NCBI GenBank assembly: GCA_905478995.1
Contig: CAJQKT010000013.1
Span: 1 to 62,091 of the forward strand
Source: an uncultured Pseudomonadales bacterium
Lineage (GTDB): Bacteria > Pseudomonadota > Gammaproteobacteria > Pseudomonadales > UBA7434
Length of the DNA stretch: 62,091 nucleotides
Direction of reading: 5' to 3'
Both the position numbers and the translations under genes were made by a program. This document shows positions 9,236-17,043 of the stretch, in pieces (positions within the stretch are counted from its first letter, which is position 1; every line of letters starts with the position of its first letter). Under the pieces are notes generated by a model. The model saw only the letters and a program-made list of their open reading frames with translations, was not told the origin of the DNA and ran no database searches.

Positions 9236-10262
9236 AATTTTATGCGCGTTCATGGCTGCATTTTTAAAGCATTCAGTAATTAGACAGCCTGCCACTTGAT
9301 GGGCTTGTAGAGATTATATGATTACTGGTAGGACTTTTTTTGCATAGCGCCTAGTCGTATACAGTTTGAGCTATTTTAATCGGACTTTCGAATTTAACCC
9401 CCTTTCCAAGTATGCAGAACTTGAGTATTCGGTTGCGCCGCGAGGCAGTGCTCCAAGTTGATGCCTTTCCTCGGCCAAGATTTTTTAAGGCCGCATAGTC
9501 CAAGCTCTATTAAGCCTAATCCAGTGCTGCTGGCCTTTAACGGATGTCTTGCTGTGTGCGGTCGAAAATTTTTGCACAGCTGACGAAGTTCATTCGTTCT
9601 TACACCTGCTCGTCTCGATCCGTAACATGGCATCATCCTACCTTCTTTTACTGGCAGCTAGATATATTTTCCTAGCTACCACGATCACTTGAATGCCTTA
9701 GTTTTTTACTAAGCGGGTAGTCATGAAAATAACACGGTAGAGTCGTTATGAGTTTCGTGTGACACTGAAATATAAAAAGTAAAAAATATGTGAGGTTTAG
9801 CTAGCGTTATTTTCACTAGCCAAATTCATGCCCCAATCATTGGCGCTTCTGAACTCAATTATCGGCTTAACTCCCCCCCCCCGCTTCACAATTTCTAACT
9901 GGCTTCAAAAAAATCTACTTAAATGCTTTAAATAGCTAAACGGAGGATGTTTTTTCTTACCTCCTTGCGCCGGCTACTTGTTGACTTGTACTAAGACAGA
10001 TTAAAAACGCCCAAAACCGTGCTATCGGATCGTTCAGTTTTTTGGTGCGCTTGCGCTTTGGGCGTGCATTTTCGTTTTTTCTTTGCAAGGAATCCACGCC
10101 AATTATTTTTAAAGTAAAAATCAAAATCACTATAAATCAATTGTTTAAGAGGGCTCTGTGCTCGAGTTCCGCTCTTGGCATGTTAAGTGCAGTATTGTTT
10201 GTGTGTTTTCTTAACATCGTAGTACAAGTTAAATTTATTTTCATTGAGAGGGGTTACAAATT
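9236..10262. other. Long intergenic region before the ABC cluster
   Basis: About 1 kb with no gene I can support. Contents: a minus-strand 80-codon frame (9394-9636) of unknown nature; an inverted repeat AGCTAG/CTAGCT around 9656-9677; a run of ten C (9873-9882); and the long-range hairpin described separately at 10007-10065. The last 200 bases probably form the leader of the binding-protein gene. Confidence 0.5.
10007..10080 (+). promoter_or_regulatory. Hairpin with downstream T-rich stretch (attenuator candidate)
   Basis: Perfect 9-bp arms ACGCCCAAA (10007-10015) and TTTGGGCGT (10057-10065) enclose 41 bases. The sequence GCATTTTCGTTTTTTC follows. It lies about 200 bases before the binding-protein start and could be an upstream terminator or a leader attenuator of the ABC operon. 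Confidence 0.4.
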
Positions 10263-11627
10263 ATGCGCGGTATAAAATCTTTTTTTTGTACGGTTTTGCT
10301 ACTGACGTTTTTTTCTATCGGCGCTCAGGCTGAAAAAATTCGTATAGCTATCGGCCACCAGAGTATGTGCACTGACACATACACCGCTGGAATTGTAGTC
10401 AAGGAGCTCCAGCTTTTAGAGAAATTTTTGCCCAAGGATGGAAAGTACAAAAACGCGAAGTATGAGGTCAGCTGGAGTGATTATTCATCCGGTGGTCCTA
10501 TCACAAATCAGATGATGGCCAACAAGCTAAATTTTGGAGTTATGGGTGATTATCCATTGATCGTCAATGGCGCAAAATTCCAGGCCACTGAATCGCTGCG
10601 TACCAAGTATGTTGCCGGGACGGGTTACAACTTAAAAGGCAGTGGTAACGCCATTGTTGTTCCGGTAGATTCTGATATTTACAGCATAGAGCAGCTCAAG
10701 GGGAAGTCGGTCTCTGTGCCGGTAGGAAGCGCTGCTTGGGGCATGCTGCTCAAATCGATGAAGGATACTGGCATAAAAACCCATGAGTACAATTTGAAAA
10801 ATCAAAGCCCTGCTGTCGGTGCTGCCAATATAGCGGCTAACAAAATTGATGCGCACGGTGATTTCTGTCCTTGGTCCGAATTGATGGAGTTTCGTGGTAC
10901 TGGGCGTAAAATTTATGATGGTAGTGAAACGGGAGTACCTTATTTACACGGAGTTGTGGTGCGAGAAGATTTTGCAGATAAATACCCCGAGGTTGTTACC
11001 GCTTTCGTCAAAGCTGTTTATGAGGCTGGCGATTGGATTCGCGAAGACCCAATTCGAGCTGTTGATCTAATGGAGAAATGGACTGGGGTTGAGAAAGAGG
11101 TTTTGTACATTTATTTTTCTCAAGGCGGTCACTTAACACTTGATCCGACGATAAAGCCTAAATGGGTAGATGCTTTAAAATTCAATCATGGTGTATTAGT
11201 CACAGAGAAATCGATTCCAGCGTTAGATTTTAATGAATGGATTACAGAGGATTATGTAAAAGCTGCTTATCTGGATCTAGGTAAGGATTATCAAATGGAG
11301 AAGGACTCTCTGGTTGATCCCGCAATATCTAACGCGAAGTTACCAATGGAAATTTGGCACTCACGAGAAGGGATTTCATCTTACGCTTCAATTGATGAGT
11401 TCCTGGCAGCGATTGATACATTTCGAAAAACTGGTGCGAAGTTGAATGCAACTTATGTATACGATGTTGAAACTGGGCTCAAGCTGTTTGGTAAGACAGC
11501 TTTCTTCGTCAAAACTGACAGTGGTTTTACGACGTTTCTTCGCAAGCCAGACGCCGATAATTTTGCCTCCAAAAAGAATGGCAAGGTGATGGATATGGAA
11601 TCAGCGTTGGCAACACTCGCTAGCTAA
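10263..11627 (+). CDS. ABC substrate-binding protein (SsuA/TauA/NMT1 class) with C-terminal NosL-like domain
   Basis: Periplasmic binding protein of 454 aa with a Sec signal peptide (cleavage likely after AQA, residue 23). Residues about 24-340 follow the nitrate/sulfonate/taurine fold: PITNQMMANKLNFGVMGDYPL, then SVPVGSAAWGMLL and VVREDFADKYPEVVTAF. These binders are normally about 320 aa. Residues about 363-454 add a second domain that aligns by eye, nearly gap-free, with NosL, the periplasmic Cu(I) chaperone family: ATYVYDVETG, then TAFFV, then FASKKNGKVMDMESAL. The Cys-Pro-x-Cys-Gly-Met copper motif of NosL is absent. The gene opens a probable operon ending with Sco, PCu(A)C and cytochrome c, which fits a copper link. 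The ligand is not predictable; NosL homology is my reading and needs a profile search. Confidence 0.85.
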   Translation: MRGIKSFFCTVLLLTFFSIGAQAEKIRIAIGHQSMCTDTYTAGIVVKELQLLEKFLPKDGKYKNAKYEVSWSDYSSGGPITNQMMANKLNFGVMGDYPLIVNGAKFQATESLRTKYVAGTGYNLKGSGNAIVVPVDSDIYSIEQLKGKSVSVPVGSAAWGMLLKSMKDTGIKTHEYNLKNQSPAVGAANIAANKIDAHGDFCPWSELMEFRGTGRKIYDGSETGVPYLHGVVVREDFADKYPEVVTAFVKAVYEAGDWIREDPIRAVDLMEKWTGVEKEVLYIYFSQGGHLTLDPTIKPKWVDALKFNHGVLVTEKSIPALDFNEWITEDYVKAAYLDLGKDYQMEKDSLVDPAISNAKLPMEIWHSREGISSYASIDEFLAAIDTFRKTGAKLNATYVYDVETGLKLFGKTAFFVKTDSGFTTFLRKPDADNFASKKNGKVMDMESALATLAS

Positions 11628-11635
11628 AGAGGTTT

Positions 11636-11670
11636 GCTGGCGTCGACACTGTTCGGCGCCAGCATCTTTT
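11636..11670 (+). terminator. Intra-operon hairpin after the binding-protein gene
   Basis: An 11-bp stem with one G-T pair, GCTGGCGTCGA (11636-11646)/TCGGCGCCAGC (11653-11663), with a 6-nt loop and a weak ATCTTTTC tail. This position, between a binding protein and its permease, is where partial terminators or mRNA-stabilising hairpins raise binding-protein levels in other ABC operons. Confidence 0.6.
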
Positions 11671-11703
11671 CATTTCAGTTTAAAAAAATTTTGAGAGGTG
11701 GGT

Positions 11704-12660
11704 ATGAGTGGTGCCGCGCAGGAAAAAAATAACGACATAGCTACGGAAGCTGTAAACAGCGGCCCATTGAAGCGCTTGAATTCCGGTGTTGTGAGCGGTC
11801 CCGATTTAATATCGAACGAAAAATCTGGTGGTGTTACTAGTGGTTCGATTAAATCAAATGCTATGGCAGCTACGATTTCTATGGCCTCAAGTCATCGGGT
11901 GCAGGCGATTGGAGTTGGCATTCTATCGTTAGGCTTTGGTATTTTAATGTGGCACTTTGCAACACTGTACAATTTCAATTATTTTATTAATTTTGAGAAT
12001 GTCCCATCGCCATTAACAGTGGGAGGGGCTTTTATTAGTCATCTTGGTGATGCTGAATTCTATAAACATATTTTAGTTAGTATGCGCCGGATATTATTTG
12101 CTTACTGTCTTGCTGTGTTGTTGGGTGTGACTGTTGGATTACTGGTCGGCCGTTCACGTCTGGCGAGGGCGGCGGTTCTCCCCTATATCGAAGTAATCAG
12201 GCCAATTCCTGCAGTGGCATGGATCCCTCTGGCGATATTGATGTGGCCCACTGAGGAGTCTTCAATCGTCTACATCACTTTTTTGGGCGCGCTTTTTCCA
12301 ATTATTTTAAACACCATTCATGGCGTCGAAGAAACTCCGGAAGTGCTGGTGCGCGCGGCTTTATCTCTTGGCGCGAAAAAGTTTGAGGTTTTTTGGCATG
12401 TGGTATTGCCAGCAGCTTTACCAAGCATCGCTGCAGGCTTGTCTATAGGTATGGGTATCAGCTGGTTTTCTCTGTTGGCGGGTGAAATCATTTCTGGACA
12501 ATATGGTATCGGGTACTTCACGTGGGATGCTTACTCAATGATTAATTACCCGGATATTGTAGTGGGCATGTTAATTATAGGGGGCTTGGGAACGTTATCC
12601 ACTTACTTGATCGGCGTTTTGATGCGTCCGGCCCTGCGATGGAAAAACTTTCAGCGGTAG
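11704..12660 (+). CDS. ABC transporter permease, SsuC/TauC/NrtB type
   Basis: Inner-membrane permease of 318 aa. After a polar N-terminal extension of about 55 residues come hydrophobic segments and the EAA loop (RAALSLGAKKFEVFWHVVLP) that contacts the ATPase. The EVIRPIPAVAWIPLAIL stretch is typical of nitrate/sulfonate/taurine permeases. ATG 11704 was chosen because GAGAGG ends five bases before it; GTG 11698 overlaps that ribosome-binding site. The long non-homologous N-terminus is unusual for the family. The next gene follows after 11 bases. Confidence 0.9.
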   Translation: MSGAAQEKNNDIATEAVNSGPLKRLNSGVVSGPDLISNEKSGGVTSGSIKSNAMAATISMASSHRVQAIGVGILSLGFGILMWHFATLYNFNYFINFENVPSPLTVGGAFISHLGDAEFYKHILVSMRRILFAYCLAVLLGVTVGLLVGRSRLARAAVLPYIEVIRPIPAVAWIPLAILMWPTEESSIVYITFLGALFPIILNTIHGVEETPEVLVRAALSLGAKKFEVFWHVVLPAALPSIAAGLSIGMGISWFSLLAGEIISGQYGIGYFTWDAYSMINYPDIVVGMLIIGGLGTLSTYLIGVLMRPALRWKNFQR

Positions 12661-12671
12661 AGGCCTGGATC

Positions 12672-13328
12672 ATGTTAGAAAAAATGGCCTTCATTTTCCT
12701 TACTATTCGAAAAAACGTTTTTCAGTGGTTTGCTATTAGCTTCTTCTTCACAGTGATTTATTACATGGTGTTGATGTTGAGTTTGATTTTACGTTTTGGA
12801 AACTTGCCCAATTATGTGAACGAGTTTAATTGGGTTGAAAACGTAAAAACCATTATTAATTCAACTCCATCATTATTAGATACTGTAATGATAGTTAAGG
12901 ATGAGTGGGTTTTTGAGATTGGTTACATGAACTACGATTTTGGGAGTGGCATATCCGAATGGAGCTTGTTTTTTGCGCCCGCTAAAATTCTAGGTGTGCT
13001 TTTTCTGGGGTGTTTGATTGCTACCAATTATTTATTGTTACAAAGGCAGCGTCGTGTGTGCACAGACGCTTGCGCTAGTGTTTCTAGCGCTGCGTCTGGG
13101 TTTGGTGCACTTTGCGTTGCTTTAGCATCGATCACCATGTCCTGGGTGGTTTGCTGTTCGACACCTACATGGGTAGTTGGGTTGGCGATGATGGGTTTGG
13201 GCGTTTCAACATCTTTATGGCTCGAGCCGATGGGTCTTTGGGTGAATTTGCTTGGCTTTAGTGTGTTGTTGGGGGCTATTTTTGCAGCGGCTGGAAGGGG
13301 GCGTGGTGCCTCAATAATTTTGAATTAA
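12672..13328 (+). CDS. Cysteine-containing multi-pass membrane protein, unrecognised (MerT/MerF-like C-terminus)
   Basis: A protein of 218 aa, probably four or five membrane segments (about 15-40, 95-115, 138-160, 165-180, 185-207). It sits inside the ABC operon between permease and ATPase. The first half resembles no family I know. The second half has paired cysteines: CTDAC after the second helix, and WVVCCSTPTW followed by a Gly-rich helix and LEP. That order (Cys-Cys, Pro, short helix, LEP, final helix) is reminiscent of MerT/MerF metal-transport proteins, a weak resemblance. ATG 12672 has AGAGG eight bases upstream; an ATG at 12639 would overlap the permease by 22 bases. Given copper proteins nearby, metal passage is a reasonable guess, not a conclusion. 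Confidence 0.7.
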   Translation: MLEKMAFIFLTIRKNVFQWFAISFFFTVIYYMVLMLSLILRFGNLPNYVNEFNWVENVKTIINSTPSLLDTVMIVKDEWVFEIGYMNYDFGSGISEWSLFFAPAKILGVLFLGCLIATNYLLLQRQRRVCTDACASVSSAASGFGALCVALASITMSWVVCCSTPTWVVGLAMMGLGVSTSLWLEPMGLWVNLLGFSVLLGAIFAAAGRGRGASIILN

Positions 13329-13405
13329 ACAGTAAGGAATTTGAGAGTTATTGTCCTGCGGTATTTTTTAGCTTAATAAATTATGTTTGATTGGAGTAAT
13401 GCAGA

Positions 13406-14257
13406 GTGGTTGCCGGTGTAGTGTCAATGCAAGAGAAAAGTTTACTGAAGGTGAGGGCTGCCCAGGAAGGTCAGGGGCGTATCGAAATCGATGGTGTGAG
13501 TATTGTGTTTGGCTCTGGGGCCACTGCAACTACCGCCGTGCAAGAAACGAGCGTGAGTATTTCTCCCGGTGAGTTTGTGTGCATTTTAGGCCCATCTGGC
13601 TGCGGGAAATCAACGTTGCTTAATTCGGTAGCCGGTTATGTGACTCCTTCGTCCGGTCGTGTGTTGGTGGATGATGAATTAGTAACCGAGCCAGGCCCTG
13701 ACCGCGGCATGGTATTCCAGCAATATTCTTTATTTCCATGGAAAACAGTTCATCAAAATATTGCTTTTGGTCCAAGGCGAGCAGGTTACACAAAGACGGA
13801 ATGTGGGGCCATCGCAAATACTTTCTTATCAATGATAGGCCTGTCAAAGATCGCTGATAGTTATCCTGGCGAGCTGTCGGGCGGTATGCAGCAGCGCGTT
13901 GGCATTGCTCGCGCTCTGGCTAATTATCCGCGGGTTCTATTGATGGATGAGCCTTTCGGTGCTCTGGACGCGCAAACAAGATTAATGATGCAGGAGAGTT
14001 TGCTGAGTATTTGGTCGGAGTTTGGCATAACCGTCTTGTTTGTTACTCATGATGTGGACGAAGCGATTTTCCTGGCTGACCGGATTTTAATTATGAGCGC
14101 AAGCCCAGGCTCGGTGATCGCAGATCTCAAGGTGGGTTTGGAGCGGCCGCGACTGCCTGAGATGGCAACGGCGCCAGAAGCTGTGGAGCTGAAAAAGAAA
14201 TGCTTGGCCTCGATACGCGCGCAGAGCCTCAAAGCATTCGAAGAGGTGAGAAGATAA
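13406..14257 (+). CDS. ABC transporter ATP-binding protein, SsuB/TauB/NrtD type
   Basis: Cytoplasmic ATPase of the transporter, 283 aa. Walker A GPSGCGKST (residues about 62-70), Q-loop VFQQYSLFPWKTV, signature LSGGMQQR (about 157), Walker B VLLMDEPFGALD (about 177) and H-loop FVTHD are all intact, so it should hydrolyse ATP. The FPW after the Q-loop is typical of the sulfonate/nitrate/taurine group. A GTG start is used because GGAG lies nine bases upstream; a later ATG at 13430 is possible. The stop codon overlaps the sco start (TAATG), so the two are translationally coupled, a direct tie between ABC importer and copper protein. Confidence 0.93.
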   Translation: MVAGVVSMQEKSLLKVRAAQEGQGRIEIDGVSIVFGSGATATTAVQETSVSISPGEFVCILGPSGCGKSTLLNSVAGYVTPSSGRVLVDDELVTEPGPDRGMVFQQYSLFPWKTVHQNIAFGPRRAGYTKTECGAIANTFLSMIGLSKIADSYPGELSGGMQQRVGIARALANYPRVLLMDEPFGALDAQTRLMMQESLLSIWSEFGITVLFVTHDVDEAIFLADRILIMSASPGSVIADLKVGLERPRLPEMATAPEAVELKKKCLASIRAQSLKAFEEVRR

Positions 14258-14874
14258 TGATTCGATCGGCGATTGCAAAACTGCAAATATTTTTTTTGAG
14301 CGTGGCTTTTTTTACGTGTGCTGCTGCTTTTGAAAGTCCTCAGAGTATTGATCCTGCGCGGCTAGTTGGCGAATTCCAGCTTGAAGATCAGTATGGAGGC
14401 TCGTTCGGTGTTGAGCAGTTTAAGGGCCAATGGTCGATGGTTTTTGTAGGTTTTACCTCTTGCCCCGATGTGTGCCCAGTGACGTTGGCAAATCTTGAGG
14501 CTGTTCGTGCAGAAATGGGTTTTCGTATGAGTCCGGAACGGATACCGAATATCGTGTTTCTTGCCGTGGATCCAGATCGTGACCGGAGCGTCTTGAAAGA
14601 CTATTTAGCTTACTTTCATCCTCAGTATGTCGGTATCACAGGCCGTGAAGCTGAAATTAATAAATTAATAAAGAGTCTCGGCGAATTTTATCGCCTAGAT
14701 CGAAAAAGCGTTGATGAAAAAAATTATAACGTGACGCACACTGCCATTGTTTCGATTATTAATCCGGAGGCGAAGCTGGTAGCAAAGATTAGCCCTCCGT
14801 TCCACCCTCATAAAACTGGAGAGTATCTGATCAAGCTTATCAATGAGCAAATGCGTTTGATAGATAAAGGCTAG
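14257..14874 (+). CDS. SCO1/SenC family copper-binding thioredoxin-like protein
   Basis: Membrane-anchored or periplasmic protein of 205 aa with an N-terminal hydrophobic segment. The Cu-binding C-x3-C is CPDVC (residues 69-73), and the third ligand His is in NVTHTA (about 161), so both copper-site elements are intact. Sco proteins deliver copper or reduce thiols for the CuA site of cytochrome oxidase; some serve other copper enzymes. The start codon overlaps the ABC ATPase stop, and a PCu(A)C gene follows. No oxidase or nosZ gene is in the window, so its client is unknown. Confidence 0.92.
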   Translation: MIRSAIAKLQIFFLSVAFFTCAAAFESPQSIDPARLVGEFQLEDQYGGSFGVEQFKGQWSMVFVGFTSCPDVCPVTLANLEAVRAEMGFRMSPERIPNIVFLAVDPDRDRSVLKDYLAYFHPQYVGITGREAEINKLIKSLGEFYRLDRKSVDEKNYNVTHTAIVSIINPEAKLVAKISPPFHPHKTGEYLIKLINEQMRLIDKG

Positions 14875-14930
14875 TTAGATATTAGTTGATCGGAGATCAC
14901 GATAGGCATTTAAATGAACGAGTTTGACTT

Positions 14931-15449
14931 ATGAGATTTTATTTTGGCAGCTCTGCATTACTTGCTACAGCTTTGTGGATTGTAGTGGCCAGTGTCCCCA
15001 GTTTGGCAATGGATAGCGGTCAGCAAGCGCTTGTTATCGAGGATGCATGGTCGCCGCAGATGCCGCCCAATGTAAGTATGGCTGCAGGCTATTTGACGGT
15101 TGTCAATATTTCAGCAGTCCCCGTCACTATCACGAGTCTGAGCAGTCCCGCTTACCATGCGGTAGCGATTCACCGCTCGTTGATCGAGAACGGTGTGGCA
15201 AGTATGGTGAAAGTTAAGGACCTCGTCATAAATCCGGGGCAGCGCCTTAAGCTTTCGCCCGGTGGTCTGCACATAATGCTAATGAATCGAAAGTCTAAAA
15301 GCGCGTCGACTGAATCATTGCCGATTGAGCTGAAGCTGGATGACGGTAATGTCATTGATGTTACGTTGAATGTGATCCCTGGCCGCGTCCAAAGCCCGCA
15401 GACCGAGCAGGTAACTGATCACTCGAAGCATATGCATCATGGCTCGTAA
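14931..15449 (+). CDS. PCu(A)C-type periplasmic copper chaperone
   Basis: A protein of 172 aa with a signal peptide (cleavage after about residue 26, SLAM). The family copper site H-x-n-M...H-x-M is present: YHAVAIH, VASM and GGLHIMLM between about residues 75 and 118. A C-terminal tail rich in His and Met (DHSKHMHHGS) gives further metal ligands. These chaperones carry Cu(I) to CuA sites together with Sco, its upstream neighbour. The gene overlaps the next cytochrome gene by 11 bases. Confidence 0.9.
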   Translation: MRFYFGSSALLATALWIVVASVPSLAMDSGQQALVIEDAWSPQMPPNVSMAAGYLTVVNISAVPVTITSLSSPAYHAVAIHRSLIENGVASMVKVKDLVINPGQRLKLSPGGLHIMLMNRKSKSASTESLPIELKLDDGNVIDVTLNVIPGRVQSPQTEQVTDHSKHMHHGS

Positions 15450-16083
15450 ATTGAAGAGCTATACCGGATTTGTGCTCGGACTAATTTTCACAGCGGCCGG
15501 CGCTCATGCTGGAATGATTGATAAGGAGGGGATGGCACCGTGGGAGATTTGTGGCTTGTGTCATAGCCTTGATGGGATTAGTAAAATGTCCAAATTTCCT
15601 ATATTGGCAGGGCAGAAAAAGTCTTATTTAAGGCGTCAATTAATCGATTTCAAACAGGGACTGCGTTCAAATGATGGCGGGCAAATGGCTGCTATCGTGG
15701 ATGAATTTGAAATCTCAGATATTGATCAAATTGTTAATTATTTTGCTGGCTTGCCTAGTCCGGTAAGCCAGCAGGATTTGAGGTTGGGGGCGAAGCAGGA
15801 GGAGAAATTCCAAAAGGGTAAATTGCTGTTTGAAAATGGTCGCCTTGGGGTTGCGGCCTGCAACTCTTGCCATAATCCGGTGCATCCTACGGCGCCGTAT
15901 TTACAGGCGCAGCATGCAGATTATATTCGTAAGCAGTTGCGCGATTTTAGGCGGGGTGATCGCGCAAATAGGCGATCGGCGATCATGACCGTTATTGCAC
16001 AAAAGTTAAGTGAGGATGAGGTCGATCAGTTGGCTGCCTACTTACAGCGCAGCGCGCGGGCCGAGGTTAGTGCGGCGCATTAA
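15439..16083 (+). CDS. Dihaem cytochrome c (c4-like)
   Basis: Secreted protein of 214 aa with a signal peptide ending near AHAG (residue 25). Two haem c attachment motifs: CGLCH (38-42) and CNSCH (141-145). Repeated elements after each (FPILAGQKKSYLRRQL / APYLQAQHADYIRKQLRDF) show the two-domain c4 layout, with Met ligands possible in QMAAI and IMTV. It would carry electrons in the periplasm. It overlaps the PCu(A)C gene and is the last gene before the GntR regulator, so it probably ends the ABC/copper operon. Confidence 0.92.
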   Translation: MARKLKSYTGFVLGLIFTAAGAHAGMIDKEGMAPWEICGLCHSLDGISKMSKFPILAGQKKSYLRRQLIDFKQGLRSNDGGQMAAIVDEFEISDIDQIVNYFAGLPSPVSQQDLRLGAKQEEKFQKGKLLFENGRLGVAACNSCHNPVHPTAPYLQAQHADYIRKQLRDFRRGDRANRRSAIMTVIAQKLSEDEVDQLAAYLQRSARAEVSAAH

Positions 16084-16214
16084 AAGGGGGCTAAAAATAG
16101 GCCCAACCTGAATTATCGCACCATTCTGAAGCTTTTTCATTGCGCGCTTTTTCTTAAAAAAACCAATTAATACAGGAGGATACGATTCTTAAAAGTATAT
16201 TTTTTTGGGAGAAA

Positions 16215-16244
16215 ATACTTGTTATAACTTGTTATAACAAGTAT
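16215..16244 (+). promoter_or_regulatory. 30-bp operator-like inverted repeat upstream of gntR
   Basis: Perfect 14-base arms ATACTTGTTATAAC (16215-16228) and GTTATAACAAGTAT (16231-16244), separated by TT. Each arm contains GTTATAAC, itself palindromic and close to the GT...AC half-site layout of HutC-type GntR operators; the two copies are 10 bp apart, one helical turn. It lies 28 bases before the gntR start, as expected for autoregulation. Confidence 0.75.
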
Positions 16245-16272
16245 ACTTCTCTAAACAATTGGGCAGAAAGCT

Positions 16273-17031
16273 ATGTCTTTACTAAAAAGCGAAAACACGA
16301 CCCATCAGCCGCTTTATTTACAAATAAAGGAGGCTTTGAAAAAGCAGATCCTAGACGGCGACTACGTGCCTTACGAGCGTATGCCTTCTGAAAGTAATTT
16401 GATGAAGACGTACGGCGTTAGCCGGATCACGGTGCGGCAGTCTTTACGTGATCTTCATACCGAGGGTCTGATTTTTAGCTCCCAAGGAAAGGGAACGTTT
16501 GTTAGTAAACCAAAGGCCATGCAGGAAGTGAAATTCTTGGAAGGCTTTGCAGAGGCAATGACACCCAAAGGTTATGAGGTCTCTGCTCGCCTTTTAAGTA
16601 TTCGTGAAGTGAGGCCCAACAAAGATGTACAGAAAAACCTGAATATCCGAGCTAAAGATGGGGCCATTGAAGTCGTGCGAGTGAGGTACTTGAACCGCGA
16701 GGCAGTATCGGTTGATACCTCCTACTTCCCAATGTCGATTGGCCGAAAACTTTTTGCTAGAGATCTTTGCGGCGATATTTTTACATTGCTAGAAAATGAA
16801 TTGGATATCGCGCTTGGGCGGGCAGATATTAGCTTGGAAGCACGCCCGGCAGATGGTGACACCGCTAAGTTGTTACTTGTAAAAGTAGGCGACCCAATCA
16901 TGTGGGTGCAGCGGCTTACGCACAGTGTTGATGGTAGCCCAATTGACTATGAATATTTGGCTTTCCGCGGTGATGCCTATAAATATCAGTTCCAAATTGC
17001 TCGGAACGCTTTAAGAAAATCAGATGTTTAA
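16273..17031 (+). CDS. GntR family regulator, HutC subfamily (UTRA effector domain)
   Basis: DNA-binding regulator of 252 aa. The N-terminal winged helix (about 12-78) has the GntR pattern: LYLQIKEALKKQI, MPSESNLMKTYGVSRITVRQSL, GLIFSSQGKGTFV. A UTRA domain (about 95-240) ends with SPIDYEYLAFRGDAYKYQF, where HutC-type proteins sense small ligands. It sits between the ABC/copper operon and the AprA-like gene, with a 30-bp inverted repeat just upstream and only 12 bases to the next gene. It is therefore probably the local, autoregulated switch for the flavoprotein operon and perhaps the transporter. The ligand is likely the imported compound or a product. Confidence 0.92.
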   Translation: MSLLKSENTTHQPLYLQIKEALKKQILDGDYVPYERMPSESNLMKTYGVSRITVRQSLRDLHTEGLIFSSQGKGTFVSKPKAMQEVKFLEGFAEAMTPKGYEVSARLLSIREVRPNKDVQKNLNIRAKDGAIEVVRVRYLNREAVSVDTSYFPMSIGRKLFARDLCGDIFTLLENELDIALGRADISLEARPADGDTAKLLLVKVGDPIMWVQRLTHSVDGSPIDYEYLAFRGDAYKYQFQIARNALRKSDV

Positions 17032-17043
17032 TGAGGAAATAGT

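Noticed and set aside
9394-9636. Minus-strand 80-codon frame
   Set aside because: No ribosome-binding site or family motif; flanking sequence shows no IS ends. Kept only as part of the intergenic note.
10042-10275. Frame overlapping the binding-protein start
   Set aside because: Cys/Phe-rich reading with no plausible start site; it overlaps the true gene in another frame and covers the hairpin leader.
10263-16083. Possible nos (N2O reductase) operon because of NosL-like, Sco and cytochrome c genes
   Set aside because: No nosZ, nosD, nosF or nosY gene is present, and the ABC parts belong to the sulfonate/nitrate importer type.
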